Source: Streptosporangium saharense (GTDB taxonomy: Bacteria > Actinomycetota > Actinomycetes > Streptosporangiales > Streptosporangiaceae). Taken from it: a DNA stretch of 64,000 nucleotides. Below are positions 7,522 through 16,363 of the stretch, one piece after another; position 1 is the stretch's first letter, and every line of letters begins with the position of its first letter. The position numbers and the translations under genes are program-made. The notes beneath the pieces are model-generated. The model saw only the letters and a program-made list of their open reading frames with translations. It was not told the origin of the DNA and made no database searches. Location of the stretch: the NCBI RefSeq assembly GCF_014203715.1, contig NZ_JACHJP010000001.1:846432-910431 (forward strand), written 5' to 3'.

Positions 7522-8259
7522 TCAGACGCGGTGGATCTTGTGCTGGGCGGCCTGCGCGCGGGGGCGGATGACCAGGCGGTCCACGTTCACGTGCGCGGGC
7601 CTGGTCACGCACCAGGAGATGGCGTCGGCCACGTCGTCGGCGGTCAGCGGGCCGGGGACGCCCTGGTAGACGCGGTCGGCCGCGGCGGAGTCGCCGTGGA
7701 AGCGGTTGAGGGAGAACTCCTCGGTGTGGACCATGCCGGGGGCGACCTCGACGACCCTGACCGGCTCGCCGCACAGTTCGAGCCTGAGCACCTCGGTCAT
7801 CGCGGTCTGCGCGTGCTTGGCCGCGTTGTAACCGCCGCCGCCCTCGTAGGAGACCAGTCCCGCGACCGAGGTCAGCATGACCAGCACGCCGTCGCCGGAG
7901 GCGACCAGCAGGGGCAGCAGGGCCTTGGTGACACGAAGCGAGCCCAGCACGTTCGTGTCATACATCTGCTGCCAGTCGTCCACATTCCCGGCCGCGACGG
8001 GTTCGAGGCCGATCGCCCCGCCCGCGTTGTTGACCAGCACGTCGCAGCGCTCAAGGGAGGCGGCGAGGGCGTCGACCGACTCCTGGGAGGTGACGTCCAG
8101 GGAGACCGCGCGGATCCCCGGCACCTCGGCGGCCAGTTTGTCGAGCCGGTCCCGGCGCCGCGCCGCGGCCACCACGTCGAAACCCTCCGCGGCCAGGCGG
8201 CGGGCGGTCGCCTCGCCGATCCCGCTGCTGGCGCCGGTAACCACTGCCGTCCTGTTCAT
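7522..8259 (-). CDS. Short-chain dehydrogenase/reductase
   Basis: About 245 aa; the ATG at 8259 is preferred over one three codons upstream because it has purines (AGGATGGGGG) ahead of it. It has all classical SDR landmarks: TGASSGIG cofactor motif, NNAG, and the YNAAK active-site pair (Tyr/Lys) after the catalytic Ser region. The [11 protein letters not shown] segment after beta-2 favours NADP(H). It is divergent from mshA, and M. tuberculosis has an SDR (Rv0484c) in the same place. Substrate unknown. Confidence 0.9.
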   Translation of the reverse strand: MNRTAVVTGASSGIGEATARRLAAEGFDVVAAARRRDRLDKLAAEVPGIRAVSLDVTSQESVDALAASLERCDVLVNNAGGAIGLEPVAAGNVDDWQQMYDTNVLGSLRVTKALLPLLVASGDGVLVMLTSVAGLVSYEGGGGYNAAKHAQTAMTEVLRLELCGEPVRVVEVAPGMVHTEEFSLNRFHGDSAAADRVYQGVPGPLTADDVADAISWCVTRPAHVNVDRLVIRPRAQAAQHKIHRV

Positions 8260-8372
8260 GGCCCCCATCCTGCCAGGGCCGTGAGCCGCGGTGTCACCGC
8301 CTCCCGGGCGCCCGGGGCGGTGGGAATGTCGCGAACTATTGGGTGGTTATATCCCTCTCGGAGGTGGTGCCG

Positions 8373-9659
8373 GTGAGGCGGCGGGGTAGACAACGGGTCA
8401 ACCGGGTCGCGACGATCAGCATGCACACGTCCCCCCTGGACCAGCCAGGGACCGGAGACGCGGGCGGCATGAACGTCTACGTCGTCGAAGTGGCCAAGCG
8501 CCTGGCCGGGCTGGGCGTGGAGGTGGAGATCTTCACCAGGCAGACCGCGCGTGACCTGCCCCCGGTCGCCGAGATCGTTCCCGGGGTTTCGGTCCGCCAC
8601 ATCACGGCCGGGCCGTACGAGGAGCTGGACAAGGGGGACCTGCCGGGCCAGCTCTGCGGGTTCCTGTCCGGCGTGCTGCGCACCGAGGCGATGTACGACC
8701 CGGGCCGCTACGACGTCATCCACTCCCACTACTGGCTGTCCGGGCAGGTCGGCTGGCTGGCCAAGGAGCGCTGGGGCGTGCCCCTGGTGCACACCATGCA
8801 CACCATGGCCAGGGTGAAGAACCTCCTGCTTGCCGACGACGACAACCCCGAGCCCCAGGTCAGGGTCACCGGTGAGCAGCAGGTGGTGGACATCGCCGAC
8901 CGCCTGGTCGCCAACACGCCGACCGAGGCGCACGAGCTCGTCGAGCTGTACGGCGCCGCCCCGGGCCGTGTCGAGGTCGTCAGCCCCGGGGTGAACCTCA
9001 CGGTCTTCCAGCCCGCCTCCCAGGGCGCGGCCAGGCACCGTCTCGGGCTGCCCCAGGACGCCCACGTGCTGCTGTTCGTCGGCAGGGTGCAGCCGCTCAA
9101 GGCCCCTGACGTGCTGCTGCGCGCCGCGGCCCTGATGCTCGCCGAGGACCCGGCGCTCAGGTCGCGGCTGGTCGTCGCCTGCGTCGGCGGCCCCAGCGGC
9201 AACGGGCTCGCCAGGCCGTCCTACCTGACCGAGGTGGCCGCCTCGCTGGGCATCTCCGACGTGGTCAGGATCGTGCCGCCCGCCCCGCAGCACGAGCTGG
9301 CCGACTGGTACCGCGCCGCCGACGTGACCGTGGTCCCCTCCCACAGCGAGTCGTTCGGACTGGTCGCTCTTGAGTCCCAGGCGTGCGGGACGCCGGTCGC
9401 CGCCGCCTCGGTCGGGGGGCTGCGCACCGCCGTACGAGACGGGGTGTCCGGGGTGCTCGTCGAGGGGCACGATCCGCACGACTGGGCCAGGGTGCTCAGC
9501 CGGTTCGTGCACCACCCCGCCTGGCGCGACGCGCTGGCCGCGGGGGCGGTGACCCAGGCGGCCACCTTCGGCTGGTCGGCGACCGCCTCCAGGCTCGCCG
9601 ACGTCTACGCGCGGGCGATGACCAACCTGCACCGGGTGCCGGTCGCGGTCAGCTCGTAG
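8373..9659 (+). CDS. mshA: D-inositol-3-phosphate glycosyltransferase MshA (mycothiol biosynthesis)
   Basis: 428 aa GT-B glycosyltransferase that transfers GlcNAc from UDP-GlcNAc to 1-L-myo-inositol-1-phosphate, the first step of mycothiol synthesis. The N-terminal domain has the MshA pattern [31 protein letters not shown] and [11 protein letters not shown]. The C-terminal domain has [15 protein letters not shown] and the nucleotide-sugar motif [20 protein letters not shown]. Several GTGs are in frame; 8373 is chosen because GGAGG (8360-8364) lies 8 nt upstream. Neighbours (SDR, YbjN-like, gpm1) match the M. tuberculosis mshA context. Confidence 0.95.
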   Translation: MRRRGRQRVNRVATISMHTSPLDQPGTGDAGGMNVYVVEVAKRLAGLGVEVEIFTRQTARDLPPVAEIVPGVSVRHITAGPYEELDKGDLPGQLCGFLSGVLRTEAMYDPGRYDVIHSHYWLSGQVGWLAKERWGVPLVHTMHTMARVKNLLLADDDNPEPQVRVTGEQQVVDIADRLVANTPTEAHELVELYGAAPGRVEVVSPGVNLTVFQPASQGAARHRLGLPQDAHVLLFVGRVQPLKAPDVLLRAAALMLAEDPALRSRLVVACVGGPSGNGLARPSYLTEVAASLGISDVVRIVPPAPQHELADWYRAADVTVVPSHSESFGLVALESQACGTPVAAASVGGLRTAVRDGVSGVLVEGHDPHDWARVLSRFVHHPAWRDALAAGAVTQAATFGWSATASRLADVYARAMTNLHRVPVAVSS

Positions 9660-9668
9660 GGTGGGCAC

Positions 9669-10196
9669 ATGCGTGAGGTGATCGAGGCGGCGCTGCGGGC
9701 CGCGGAGGCGTCCTTCGAGGAGCCGAGGCCGGGCGCCTTCCTGGTACGGCTCCCCGGCCAGCACAAGCTCGCGACCATGACCTGGCTCATCGTCGGCGAC
9801 CAGGCCCTGCACGTGGAGGCGTTCTTCTGCCGCCAGCCCGACGAGAACCACGCCGAGTTCTACCGCTGGCTGCTGACCAAGAACGGCACGACGTACGGCG
9901 TGCACTTCGCCCTGGACCCGGTCGGCGACGTCTACCTCGTCGGCCGCGTCCCGCTGACCGCGGTCTCCGAGGAGGAGATCGACCGGCTGCTCGGCTGCGT
10001 GCTCACCTACGCCGACGAGGGCTTCGACCGGGCGCTCGAACTCGGCTTCGCCTCCTCCATCCGCAGGGAGTGGGAGTGGCGTGCCAAACGGGGCGAGTCG
10101 CTGGCCAACCTCCAGGCCTTCGCCAGGTTCGCCGACCCTGACCTGGGCGTCTCGCCTGTCGAGCGCCCTCCGGGAGCCGCGGAGGGGTCCCACTAA
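9669..10196 (+). CDS. YbjN-domain protein (type III secretion chaperone-like fold)
   Basis: 175 aa. The sequence ([46 protein letters not shown]...) matches the YbjN-like actinobacterial family that sits between mshA and gpm1 (Rv0487 position). It is cytoplasmic with no membrane segment; function unknown. The ATG lies 6 nt after TAGGGT, whose TAG is the mshA stop codon, so the gene may have its own leaderless promoter inside the mshA 3' end. Confidence 0.85.
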   Translation: MREVIEAALRAAEASFEEPRPGAFLVRLPGQHKLATMTWLIVGDQALHVEAFFCRQPDENHAEFYRWLLTKNGTTYGVHFALDPVGDVYLVGRVPLTAVSEEEIDRLLGCVLTYADEGFDRALELGFASSIRREWEWRAKRGESLANLQAFARFADPDLGVSPVERPPGAAEGSH

Positions 10197-10206
10197 GCTT
10201 GGCCGC

Positions 10207-10950
10207 ATGGCGACTTTGGTGCTGCTTCGGCATGGTGAGAGTGAGTGGAACGCTAAGGGCCTGTTCACCGGGTGGGTGGACGCCGGGCTCTCCGCCAAGG
10301 GCGAGGAGGAGGCACGGCGCGGCGGGCGGCTGCTGAGCGACGCCGGGGTGCGGCCGGACGTGGTCCACACCTCGCTGCTGACCCGCGCGATCCAGACGGC
10401 CAACCTCGCGCTCGGTGCCGCCGACCTGCTGTGGCTGCCGGTCACCAGGTCCTGGCGGCTCAACGAGCGTCACTACGGCGCGCTGCAGGGCAAGGACAAG
10501 GCGCAGACCCGCGCCGAGTTCGGCGACGAGCAGTTCATGCTCTGGCGCCGCTCCTACGACACCCCGCCGCCCCCGATCGCCGACGACGACGAGTTCTCCC
10601 AGGCGGGCGAGGCCCGGTACGCGCTGCTGCCCGAGGAGCTGCTGCCGAAGACCGAGTGCCTGAAGGACGTCGTCGAGCGGATGCTGCCCTACTGGTACGA
10701 CGCGATCGTGCCCGACCTGGCCGACGGCAAGATCGTCCTCGTCGTGGCCCACGGCAACTCGCTCAGGGCGCTGGTCAAGCACCTGGACAAGATCGACGAC
10801 GACGCGATCGCCGGGCTCAACATCCCCACCGGCATCCCGCTCGTCTACGAGCTGAACGACGACTTCACCCCGGTCACCAAGGGCGGCCAGTACCTCGACC
10901 CCGACGCCGCGAAGGCGGCGATCGAGGCCGTGGCCAACCAGGGCCGGTAG
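10207..10950 (+). CDS. gpmA: 2,3-bisphosphoglycerate-dependent phosphoglycerate mutase
   Basis: 247 aa glycolytic enzyme interconverting 3- and 2-phosphoglycerate. It has the phosphohistidine motif [10 protein letters not shown] near the N-terminus, [10 protein letters not shown], the substrate-binding [15 protein letters not shown], and the second catalytic His in [11 protein letters not shown]. The length is normal for the family. The start ATG is 7 nt downstream of TAAGCT and lacks an SD, so it is probably leaderless. A bidirectional terminator follows. Confidence 0.96.
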   Translation: MATLVLLRHGESEWNAKGLFTGWVDAGLSAKGEEEARRGGRLLSDAGVRPDVVHTSLLTRAIQTANLALGAADLLWLPVTRSWRLNERHYGALQGKDKAQTRAEFGDEQFMLWRRSYDTPPPPIADDDEFSQAGEARYALLPEELLPKTECLKDVVERMLPYWYDAIVPDLADGKIVLVVAHGNSLRALVKHLDKIDDDAIAGLNIPTGIPLVYELNDDFTPVTKGGQYLDPDAAKAAIEAVANQGR

Positions 10951-10965
10951 CCTCCGGACACGTCG

Positions 10966-10993
10966 AAGGGCCCGCCGGTCACGGCGGGCCCTT
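10966..10993. terminator. Bidirectional terminator between gpmA and phoU
   Basis: AAGGGCCCGCCG (10966-10977) and CGGCGGGCCCTT (10982-10993) form a perfect 12-bp stem with a 4-nt loop. It lies between the convergent stops of gpmA and phoU and can serve both. Confidence 0.8.
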
Positions 10994-11007
10994 TCGCGTC
11001 CCCGGGC

Positions 11008-11670
11008 CTAGACCAGGTCGGCGGCGTCCGGCGTCCGGGTGCCGGTCACCAGGTAGACCACGTCGCGGGCGACGCGCACCGCGTGGTCGGCGTAACGCTC
11101 GTAGTAGCGCCCGATCAGCGTCACGTCGATGGCGGGCTCGACGCCGTGCTTCCAGTCGGGGGCCATCAGGACCTTGAACAGCCTGCGGTGCAGCCTGTCC
11201 ATCGCGTCGTCGTCGTCCTCAAGCTCAAGGGCGGCGTCCACGTCGCGGGAGGCGATGCAACTACCCGCCTTGGTGACCAGACGCTCGGCGATCTGGCCCA
11301 TCTCCACGATCGTCGAGCGGACCTCCGCCGGGATCGCCGACTCGGGGTGCCGCAGCCGCGCCACCTTGGCCACGTGCTCGGCCAGGTCGCCCATCCGTTC
11401 GAGGTCGGTGCCCATCCGCAGGGCCGCGATGACCACCCGAAGGTCCACGGCGACCGGCTGCTGGGTGGCCATCAGGCCGAAGATCGAGGCCTCGATCTCG
11501 GAGAAGATCCGGTCGACCTCCTCGTCTTGGGAGATCACGCTCTCGGCGAGCTGAAGGTCGGAGTCCAGGATTGCGGTGGTGGCCCGGGAGATCGCCGACC
11601 TCACCAGTCGGGTCATCTCCACCAGTTGGCCCGTGAGGGCGTCGAGCTCGTCATGGTAGGCGTCGCGCAT
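11008..11670 (-). CDS. phoU: Phosphate signalling protein PhoU
   Basis: About 220 aa of all-helical PhoU repeats. The two metal-binding motifs are visible as DLERMGDLAEHVAKVA (first half) and YERYADHAVRVARD (second half). PhoU couples the Pst transporter to the sensor kinase and damps the Pho response when phosphate is plentiful. The ATG at 11670 (MRDAYHDEL) is chosen; TACGGT lies 7 nt upstream, giving a leaderless start whose -35 region is covered by the PHO box at 11690-11722. It is divergent from the sensor kinase gene. Confidence 0.95.
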   Translation of the reverse strand: MRDAYHDELDALTGQLVEMTRLVRSAISRATTAILDSDLQLAESVISQDEEVDRIFSEIEASIFGLMATQQPVAVDLRVVIAALRMGTDLERMGDLAEHVAKVARLRHPESAIPAEVRSTIVEMGQIAERLVTKAGSCIASRDVDAALELEDDDDAMDRLHRRLFKVLMAPDWKHGVEPAIDVTLIGRYYERYADHAVRVARDVVYLVTGTRTPDAADLV

Positions 11671-11689
11671 GGCCCTCACCGTATGTGCG

Positions 11690-11722
11690 CAACAGTGAAC
11701 GAACCTCGACCGTAAAGTGAAC
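11690..11722 (-). promoter_or_regulatory. PHO box: three contiguous 11-nt repeats (PhoP/RegX3 site)
   Basis: Read on the minus strand the site is GTTCACTTTAC, GGTCGAGGTTC, GTTCACTGTTG, in direct succession (11722 down to 11690). The outer two match the Streptomyces PHO-box direct-repeat unit (G-T-T-C-A-C plus five), and the middle one is a weaker unit with correct 11-nt phasing. The site lies between phoU and the senX3-regX3 operon and occupies the -35 area of the phoU promoter. Confidence 0.85.
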
Positions 11723-11817
11723 TTTGCGGGAAAGGCCTTGGTCGTGCCCCCATGAGCTGCCCCAATGGGGAAAGCACCCGCCTACCATCAAGGACGTGAA
11801 GCGGACAGGAGGAGCAC

Positions 11818-13002
11818 GTGAGTGAACTGATGGCGAGTCTGGCCGCCCTGGCCGGGTTCGTCGTGGGGGCGCTGGCCGTGATGGTGGTCCGTCAGAACTT
11901 GGGGCGAGAGACTCCCGCCGCGTCGGACTCACCCGAGCCCGCCACGCTGCCGCAGGGTGTCGCCTCGGTGCTGGCGGTCCTGCCGTCGTCGGCGGTCGTG
12001 CTCGACAAGGAGGACCGGGTGCTGCGGGCCAGTTCGGCCGCGCGGGCCTTCGGTCTCGTACGGGGCGAGAACCTGATGGCGGCCGAACTGCTCGCGCTGG
12101 CCAGGCAGGTCCGCAGGGACGGTGAGATCCGCGAGAGCGAGATCGAGGTCGCGGGCCACAAGTTCGGCCAGGACTCGACGAGCTTCGCCGTACGGGTGGC
12201 CCCGCTCGGCTCGCACGGGCAGGTGCTGGTGCTCGCCGAGGACCAGACGGAACACCGCAGGGTCGAGGCCGTACGGCGTGACTTCGTGGCCAACGTCAGC
12301 CACGAGCTCAAGACACCGGTCGGGGCGCTGTCGCTGCTCGCGGAGACCATCCAGGACGCCGCCGACGACCCCGAGGCCGTCACCCGGTTCGCCGGGCGCA
12401 TGCAGCACGAGGCCGCGAGGCTCACCTACCTCGTCCAGGACCTCATCACCCTGTCCCGCATCCAGGGGGCGGAACCCATCCCCACCCCTGGACCCGTCCC
12501 CGTTGACGAGGTCGTGCACGAGGCCATCGACCGCTGCAACACCACGGCCGCCGCCAAGGACATCACCCTCGTCGCCGGAGGGGCCGAGGGGCTGCGCATC
12601 TGGGGCGACGACGATCTCCTCGTCACCGCGCTGCGCAACCTCATCGACAACGCGGTCGCCTACAGCCCCGAGCACACCCGCGTCGTGGTCAGCGCGCGCA
12701 CCGCGGGGCCGCACAGCGACTCGATCGAGATCAGCGTCAGCGACCAGGGCATCGGCATCCCGGAGAACGCCCAGGAGCGCATCTTCGAGCGGTTCTTCCG
12801 CGTGGACGCCGCCCGCTCGCGCGCGACCGGAGGCACGGGCCTCGGCCTGGCCATCGTCAAACACGTCGCCGCCGCCCACAACGGCGCGGTGACGGTGTGG
12901 AGCAAGGAAGGGTCGGGCTCCACCTTCACACTTCGTCTGCCCGCCTTCGGCGCGGCAGCCGTACCCCGTACCACCACCATTCCCCTGGAGGCCGCGCAGT
13001 GA
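11818..13002 (+). CDS. senX3: Phosphate-sensing histidine kinase (SenX3/PhoR)
   Basis: 394 aa sensor kinase. An N-terminal membrane segment (about 5-25) is followed by a PAS-like domain (about 45-140), HisKA with the phospho-acceptor His in FVANVSHELKTPVGAL, and HATPase_c with N-box NLIDNAVAYS, DQGIGIP and GGTGLGLAIVKH. It has one membrane segment rather than the two flanking a large external loop seen in other kinases, as usual for PhoR/SenX3 that sense through PhoU/Pst. The GTG start has GGAGGAGC upstream. The stop overlaps the regX3 start (GTGA). Confidence 0.94.
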   Translation: MSELMASLAALAGFVVGALAVMVVRQNLGRETPAASDSPEPATLPQGVASVLAVLPSSAVVLDKEDRVLRASSAARAFGLVRGENLMAAELLALARQVRRDGEIRESEIEVAGHKFGQDSTSFAVRVAPLGSHGQVLVLAEDQTEHRRVEAVRRDFVANVSHELKTPVGALSLLAETIQDAADDPEAVTRFAGRMQHEAARLTYLVQDLITLSRIQGAEPIPTPGPVPVDEVVHEAIDRCNTTAAAKDITLVAGGAEGLRIWGDDDLLVTALRNLIDNAVAYSPEHTRVVVSARTAGPHSDSIEISVSDQGIGIPENAQERIFERFFRVDAARSRATGGTGLGLAIVKHVAAAHNGAVTVWSKEGSGSTFTLRLPAFGAAAVPRTTTIPLEAAQ

Positions 13003-13688
13003 CTCGCGTGCTTGTTGTCGAGGACGAGGAGTCCTTCTCGGACGCCCTGTCGTACATGCTGCGCAAGGAGGGCTTCGAGGTCGCGGTCGCGGCCACGGGT
13101 CCCGAGGCGCTGGACACCTTCGACCGCAACGGCGCGGACCTGGTGCTGCTCGACCTGATGCTGCCGGGGCTGCCCGGCACGGAGGTCTGCCGTTCCCTCC
13201 GTCAGCGTTCCAACGTCCCGGTGATCATGCTCACCGCCAAGGACAGCGAGATCGACAAGGTCGTCGGCCTCGAACTCGGCGCCGACGACTACGTGACCAA
13301 GCCGTTCTCCTCACGGGAGCTGGTCGCCCGCATCCGTGCCGTACTGCGCCGCCAGGGCGACGTCGAGGAGCTTGAGTCGGCCGTCCTGACCGCGGGTCCC
13401 GTCAGGATGGACGTGGACCGCCACATCGTCGCCGTCCGCGGCGACCACGTGCAGCTCCCGCTGAAGGAGTTCGAGCTGCTTGAGGTCCTGCTCCGCAACG
13501 CGGGACGGGTGCTCACCCGGGGCCAGCTCATCGACCGCGTCTGGGGCGCCGACTACGTGGGCGACACCAAGACCCTGGACGTCCACGTCAAGCGCCTGCG
13601 CGCCAAGGTCGAGGCCGATCCCTCCAACCCCCGCTGCATCCTCACGGTGCGAGGCCTCGGCTACAAATTCGACCCCGCCGAGGACTGA
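12999..13688 (+). CDS. regX3: Two-component response regulator (RegX3/PhoP)
   Basis: 229 aa OmpR-family regulator. The receiver domain has acidic pocket VEDEE, the phospho-accepting Asp in LVLLDLMLPGLPG and Lys in VTKPFSSRELVAR. The C-terminal winged helix follows (LPLKEFELLEVLLRNAGRV..., KTLDVHVKRLRAKVE, TVRGLGYKF). Translation is coupled to the kinase by a GTGA overlap. It is expected to bind the PHO box at 11690-11722. Confidence 0.95.
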   Translation: MTRVLVVEDEESFSDALSYMLRKEGFEVAVAATGPEALDTFDRNGADLVLLDLMLPGLPGTEVCRSLRQRSNVPVIMLTAKDSEIDKVVGLELGADDYVTKPFSSRELVARIRAVLRRQGDVEELESAVLTAGPVRMDVDRHIVAVRGDHVQLPLKEFELLEVLLRNAGRVLTRGQLIDRVWGADYVGDTKTLDVHVKRLRAKVEADPSNPRCILTVRGLGYKFDPAED

Positions 13689-13705
13689 CCAACCCATTCA
13701 ACGTT

Positions 13706-13742
13706 CAAGGGGTACGGCGCACGCCGTACCCCTTGTTGTTTA
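13706..13742 (+). terminator. Intrinsic terminator after regX3
   Basis: CAAGGGGTACGGCG (13706-13719) pairs perfectly with CGCCGTACCCCTTG (13722-13735), a 14-bp stem with a CA loop, followed by TTGTTTATTT. This is one of the few terminators in the window with a real T-rich tail. Confidence 0.9.
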
Positions 13743-13804
13743 TTTGCCGTTATGAGCCGGTAATTGCATTTGTGCTTTACCGACGCCGTGCGTGAAGAGT
13801 GTCG

Positions 13805-13971
13805 GCTTGGGCGCGTCGGTGAGCTGGACTGAGGAGTGACGGAGCGAAGCGGAGGAGCGACGAGGGAAGTCACCGACTTCAGGCGCCCAAGCCCTGCGGT
13901 GCCGTCAGGCGCCGCAAAGCAAGCACAGCCAAGCCCTGCGGCGCCGAAGGCGCCGCAAAGCAAGCAGGGCT
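13805..13971. repeat. Structured intergenic element: 88-nt stem-loop plus 42-nt tandem repeat
   Basis: GCTTGGGCGC-GTCGGTGA (13805-13822) pairs with TCACCGAC (13870-13877) and GCGCCCAAGC (13883-13892), an 18-bp stem with a 5-nt bulge and a purine-rich apical loop. Its right arm runs into two copies of a ~42-nt direct repeat starting CCAAGCCCTGCGG (13887 and 13929), each ending in GCGCCGCAAAGCAAGCA. The second copy reaches the stop codon of the lipoprotein gene. It lies between convergent genes and looks like a small repetitive element rather than a terminator alone. Confidence 0.6.
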
Positions 13972-14596
13972 AATGACCGTGTTCATCCGTGGCCGGAGCG
14001 GTCGGCTCAGCGGGGGCCGTGGGGTCCGCAGGGGCAGCGCCGGTCGTGGTGGCCGAGGGGCTCGGGGTGGGGCCGGCGGTCGAGGCGGGGGCCTGGGGCA
14101 GGTCGGCGAACTCGCGGCTGCGGGTGATGACCGGGACCGTCAGCGAGATGACTCCGGCCCTGGCGAACTGGAGCTGCACCGGGATGCTCTCGCCGCCGCT
14201 GAGCGCCTTCTTGAGGCCGTCGATCATGATCGTCGGCGTCGGCTTACCGACGTTGACGCGCTGCTGGATCGGCAGGTTCACGGGGGAGACGACCTTGGCG
14301 GTGCCGAGGGCGGGGTCCACGCCGAGACCGACGAGCTGGTCGGCGTCCTTGTTGGTGTTCACCAGCGACAGGTAGAGCGGCGTCGCGCCGCCCTCGGCCA
14401 GCTTCGAGCCGGAGTCCGGGCCCAGGAAGAACGCCTGGGAGACGGAGATGCCCTTGGCTTCGACGTGGAGGGCCTCGGTCGGGGCGTACGGCTTGTTGGT
14501 GATCGCGTCGAACCCGGCGCCGCAGCCGGTCAGGACCGGGGCGGCTGCGAGGAACGCGGCGGCGGCGATCGCCCAGTGACGGCTGTTGCGGGTCAC
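13970..14596 (-). CDS. Secreted lipoprotein, PCu(A)C/DUF461-like
   Basis: 208 aa. The GTG at 14596 is chosen because AAGGAGT lies 10 nt upstream; longer in-frame readings include a Pro-rich leader unlike a protein start. The N-terminus is a lipoprotein signal with lipobox LTGC. The mature domain (EALHVEAKGISVSQAFFLGPDSG..., LYLSLVNTNKDADQLVGL, PVNLPIQQRVNVGK) has the beta-rich pattern of copper-chaperone-like DUF461 lipoproteins, but the Met/His copper ligands are not obvious. A Pro/Ala/Thr tail ends in DEHGH. It is divergent from carD. Confidence 0.75.
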   Translation of the reverse strand: MTRNSRHWAIAAAAFLAAAPVLTGCGAGFDAITNKPYAPTEALHVEAKGISVSQAFFLGPDSGSKLAEGGATPLYLSLVNTNKDADQLVGLGVDPALGTAKVVSPVNLPIQQRVNVGKPTPTIMIDGLKKALSGGESIPVQLQFARAGVISLTVPVITRSREFADLPQAPASTAGPTPSPSATTTGAAPADPTAPAEPTAPATDEHGH

Positions 14597-14858
14597 GGTG
14601 CGGGTACTCCTTGTCACAAACGGGGCCAGGGCAGAGCCAACCCTATCCGTGGGCTTCGCCGGGTTTTCCGCCGACCCGCCCCATCGCGGGGAGGTGTGGC
14701 CCGCAGGTCGCGGGGGCCTTTCAGGCCCCTGATTCACAGAGTCGGACACTTGTCAAGCCTTAATATGCGGCTTTGACCTGCAGTTATGGTGATTTCACTG
14801 TTCCGGGAGGCTGTGGATACGTGGTACTCTTGAGTACAGCGGAAGGGGTACTTGTCAC

Positions 14859-15341
14859 ATGACTTTCCAGGTCGGCGACACTGTCGTCTACCCCCACCAC
14901 GGGGCTGCTCGGATCGAGGCCATCACGACCCGAACCATCAAAGGTGAGGAAAGGACCTACCTGGTTCTCAAGGTCGACAAGGGCGACCTTACCGTCCAGG
15001 TGCCGGCTGACAACGCCGAACTCGTCGGTGTTCGCGATGTCGTCGGCCAGGAGGGCCTTGAGCGCGTCTTCGACGTGCTTCGCATGCCTCACACCGAAGA
15101 GCCCACGAACTGGTCCCGCCGCTACAAGGCCAACCTCGAGAAGCTGGCGTCTGGCGACGTCAACAAGGTGGCCGAGGTCGTTCGCGACCTGTGGCGGCGT
15201 GACAAGGAGCGCGGGCTCTCCGCAGGAGAGAAGCGTATGCTCGCCAAGGCGAGGCAGATCTTGGTAAGCGAGCTCGCGCTCGCCGAGAAGACCAACGAAG
15301 ACAAGGCCGAGGCCCTGCTCGACGAGGTTCTCAACTCCTGA
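14859..15341 (+). CDS. carD: CarD-family RNA polymerase-binding transcription factor
   Basis: 160 aa. The N-terminal Tudor-like domain binds RNAP beta ([20 protein letters not shown]..., about 1-60). The C-terminal helical DNA-interacting domain includes [17 protein letters not shown] and [16 protein letters not shown]. CarD stabilises open complexes, mainly at rRNA and housekeeping promoters. It is followed 17 nt later by ispF. Confidence 0.96.
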   Translation: MTFQVGDTVVYPHHGAARIEAITTRTIKGEERTYLVLKVDKGDLTVQVPADNAELVGVRDVVGQEGLERVFDVLRMPHTEEPTNWSRRYKANLEKLASGDVNKVAEVVRDLWRRDKERGLSAGEKRMLAKARQILVSELALAEKTNEDKAEALLDEVLNS

Positions 15342-15358
15342 ATACATCATTTCCACGG

Positions 15359-15838
15359 GTGGGCGTCGGGGTCGACGTCCACCCGTTCGCATCCGACCGC
15401 GAGTTGCATCTCGCGGGACTTCACTGGCCGGGCGAAACCGGTCTGGCCGGGCATTCGGACGGCGACGCCGCCGCCCACGCCGCCTGTGACGCGCTGCTCT
15501 CCGCGGCCGGTCTCGGCGACATCGGCGGCCTCTTCGGCACCGCGGACCCACGCTGGGCCGGTGCCTCCGGCGTCGCCCTGCTTGAGGAGACCGCACGGCA
15601 GGTGCGTGCCGCGGGCTTCGAGATCGGCAACGTGGCCGTCCAGGTCGTGGGGAACCGTCCCAAGATGGCGCCGCGCCGTACGGAGGCTGAGAAGGCGCTC
15701 AGCGCGGCCGTGGGGGCACCGGTGAGCGTCAGCGCGACCACCACCGACGGTCTGGGGCTGACGGGGCGCGGTGAGGGCGTCGCGGCCATCGCGACCGCGA
15801 TAGTGGTCAACCACTCTCCGCAGTCAGGCGTCTCCTGA
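15359..15838 (+). CDS. ispF: 2-C-methyl-D-erythritol 2,4-cyclodiphosphate synthase
   Basis: 159 aa MEP-pathway enzyme. It has the metal-binding DVHPF and [16 protein letters not shown] motifs and the C-terminal [16 protein letters not shown]. The start is GTG at 15359, close behind carD with no good SD, so translational coupling or read-through is likely. In M. tuberculosis and Streptomyces ispD normally lies between carD and ispF; here it is absent. Confidence 0.95.
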   Translation: MGVGVDVHPFASDRELHLAGLHWPGETGLAGHSDGDAAAHAACDALLSAAGLGDIGGLFGTADPRWAGASGVALLEETARQVRAAGFEIGNVAVQVVGNRPKMAPRRTEAEKALSAAVGAPVSVSATTTDGLGLTGRGEGVAAIATAIVVNHSPQSGVS

Positions 15839-16003
15839 TACAGAACGCGTCAGCGTTCCGGCGGGTGGCGCGAAGACCCGCCGCCGCATTCCGAGGTGGC
15901 CCGTTTACTGGCGCGGTACGGGCCACCTCCTTTTCTGGAATGACCGGTGAATGTCCTGGGTAACCCCTAATTAGCCATGTCTCGTCATCGGGGGGAGCCG
16001 GAC

Positions 16004-16270
16004 ATGATTGGCTCGATTATCGCTGCGATCGTCATCGGTGCCATCATCGGTGCCCTCGCCCGTCTGATACTTCCCGGGCGGCAGAACCTGTCGATAGGTC
16101 TGACGCTCATCGTGGGTATCGTCGCGGCCCTCATCGGCACCGCCATCGCGGCGGCGCTGGGTCTCACCCACACCAGGGGTATCAACTGGTGGGAGCACAT
16201 CATCCAGCTCGCGCTCGCGGTGCTCGGAGTGCTGCTGGTGGTCCAGATGCGTGCGAGAAAGACGCACTGA
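16004..16270 (+). CDS. GlsB/YeaQ/YmgE family stress-response membrane protein (copy 1)
   Basis: 88 aa, three hydrophobic segments (about 4-24, 34-54, 66-83). It has the family's Gly-rich pattern GAIIGALARLILPGRQ and VGIVAALIGTAIA. ATG 16004 with GGGGGAG upstream is preferred over the longer reading from 15977. This family of small inner-membrane proteins is stress-induced in other bacteria (transglycosylase-associated protein family). A paralog of equal length follows at 16364. Confidence 0.85.
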   Translation: MIGSIIAAIVIGAIIGALARLILPGRQNLSIGLTLIVGIVAALIGTAIAAALGLTHTRGINWWEHIIQLALAVLGVLLVVQMRARKTH

Positions 16271-16318
16271 GCGGAAACTTTGCCGTTCCCAGGAATATCC
16301 GTGACCCAGGGGGTAGCC

Positions 16319-16357
16319 AACCTCCCGTGAGCGTGAAGGTCACCTCACTGGGAGGTT
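16319..16357 (+). promoter_or_regulatory. Hairpin covering the ribosome binding site of the second glsB-like gene
   Basis: AACCTCCC-GTGAG (16319-16331) pairs with CTCAC-T-GGGAGGTT (16344-16357), one bulged T. The Shine-Dalgarno GGGAGG is inside the right arm, 8 nt before the ATG at 16364. As drawn, the RNA would hide its own ribosome binding site. Confidence 0.6.
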
Positions 16358-16363
16358 CACGAT

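Noticed and set aside
8256-10463. Very long minus-strand open frame (735 codons) opposite mshA, ybjN-like and gpmA
   Set aside because: Real, well-recognised genes with correct motifs lie on the plus strand. The antisense frame is an effect of GC-rich third positions and has no recognisable domain.
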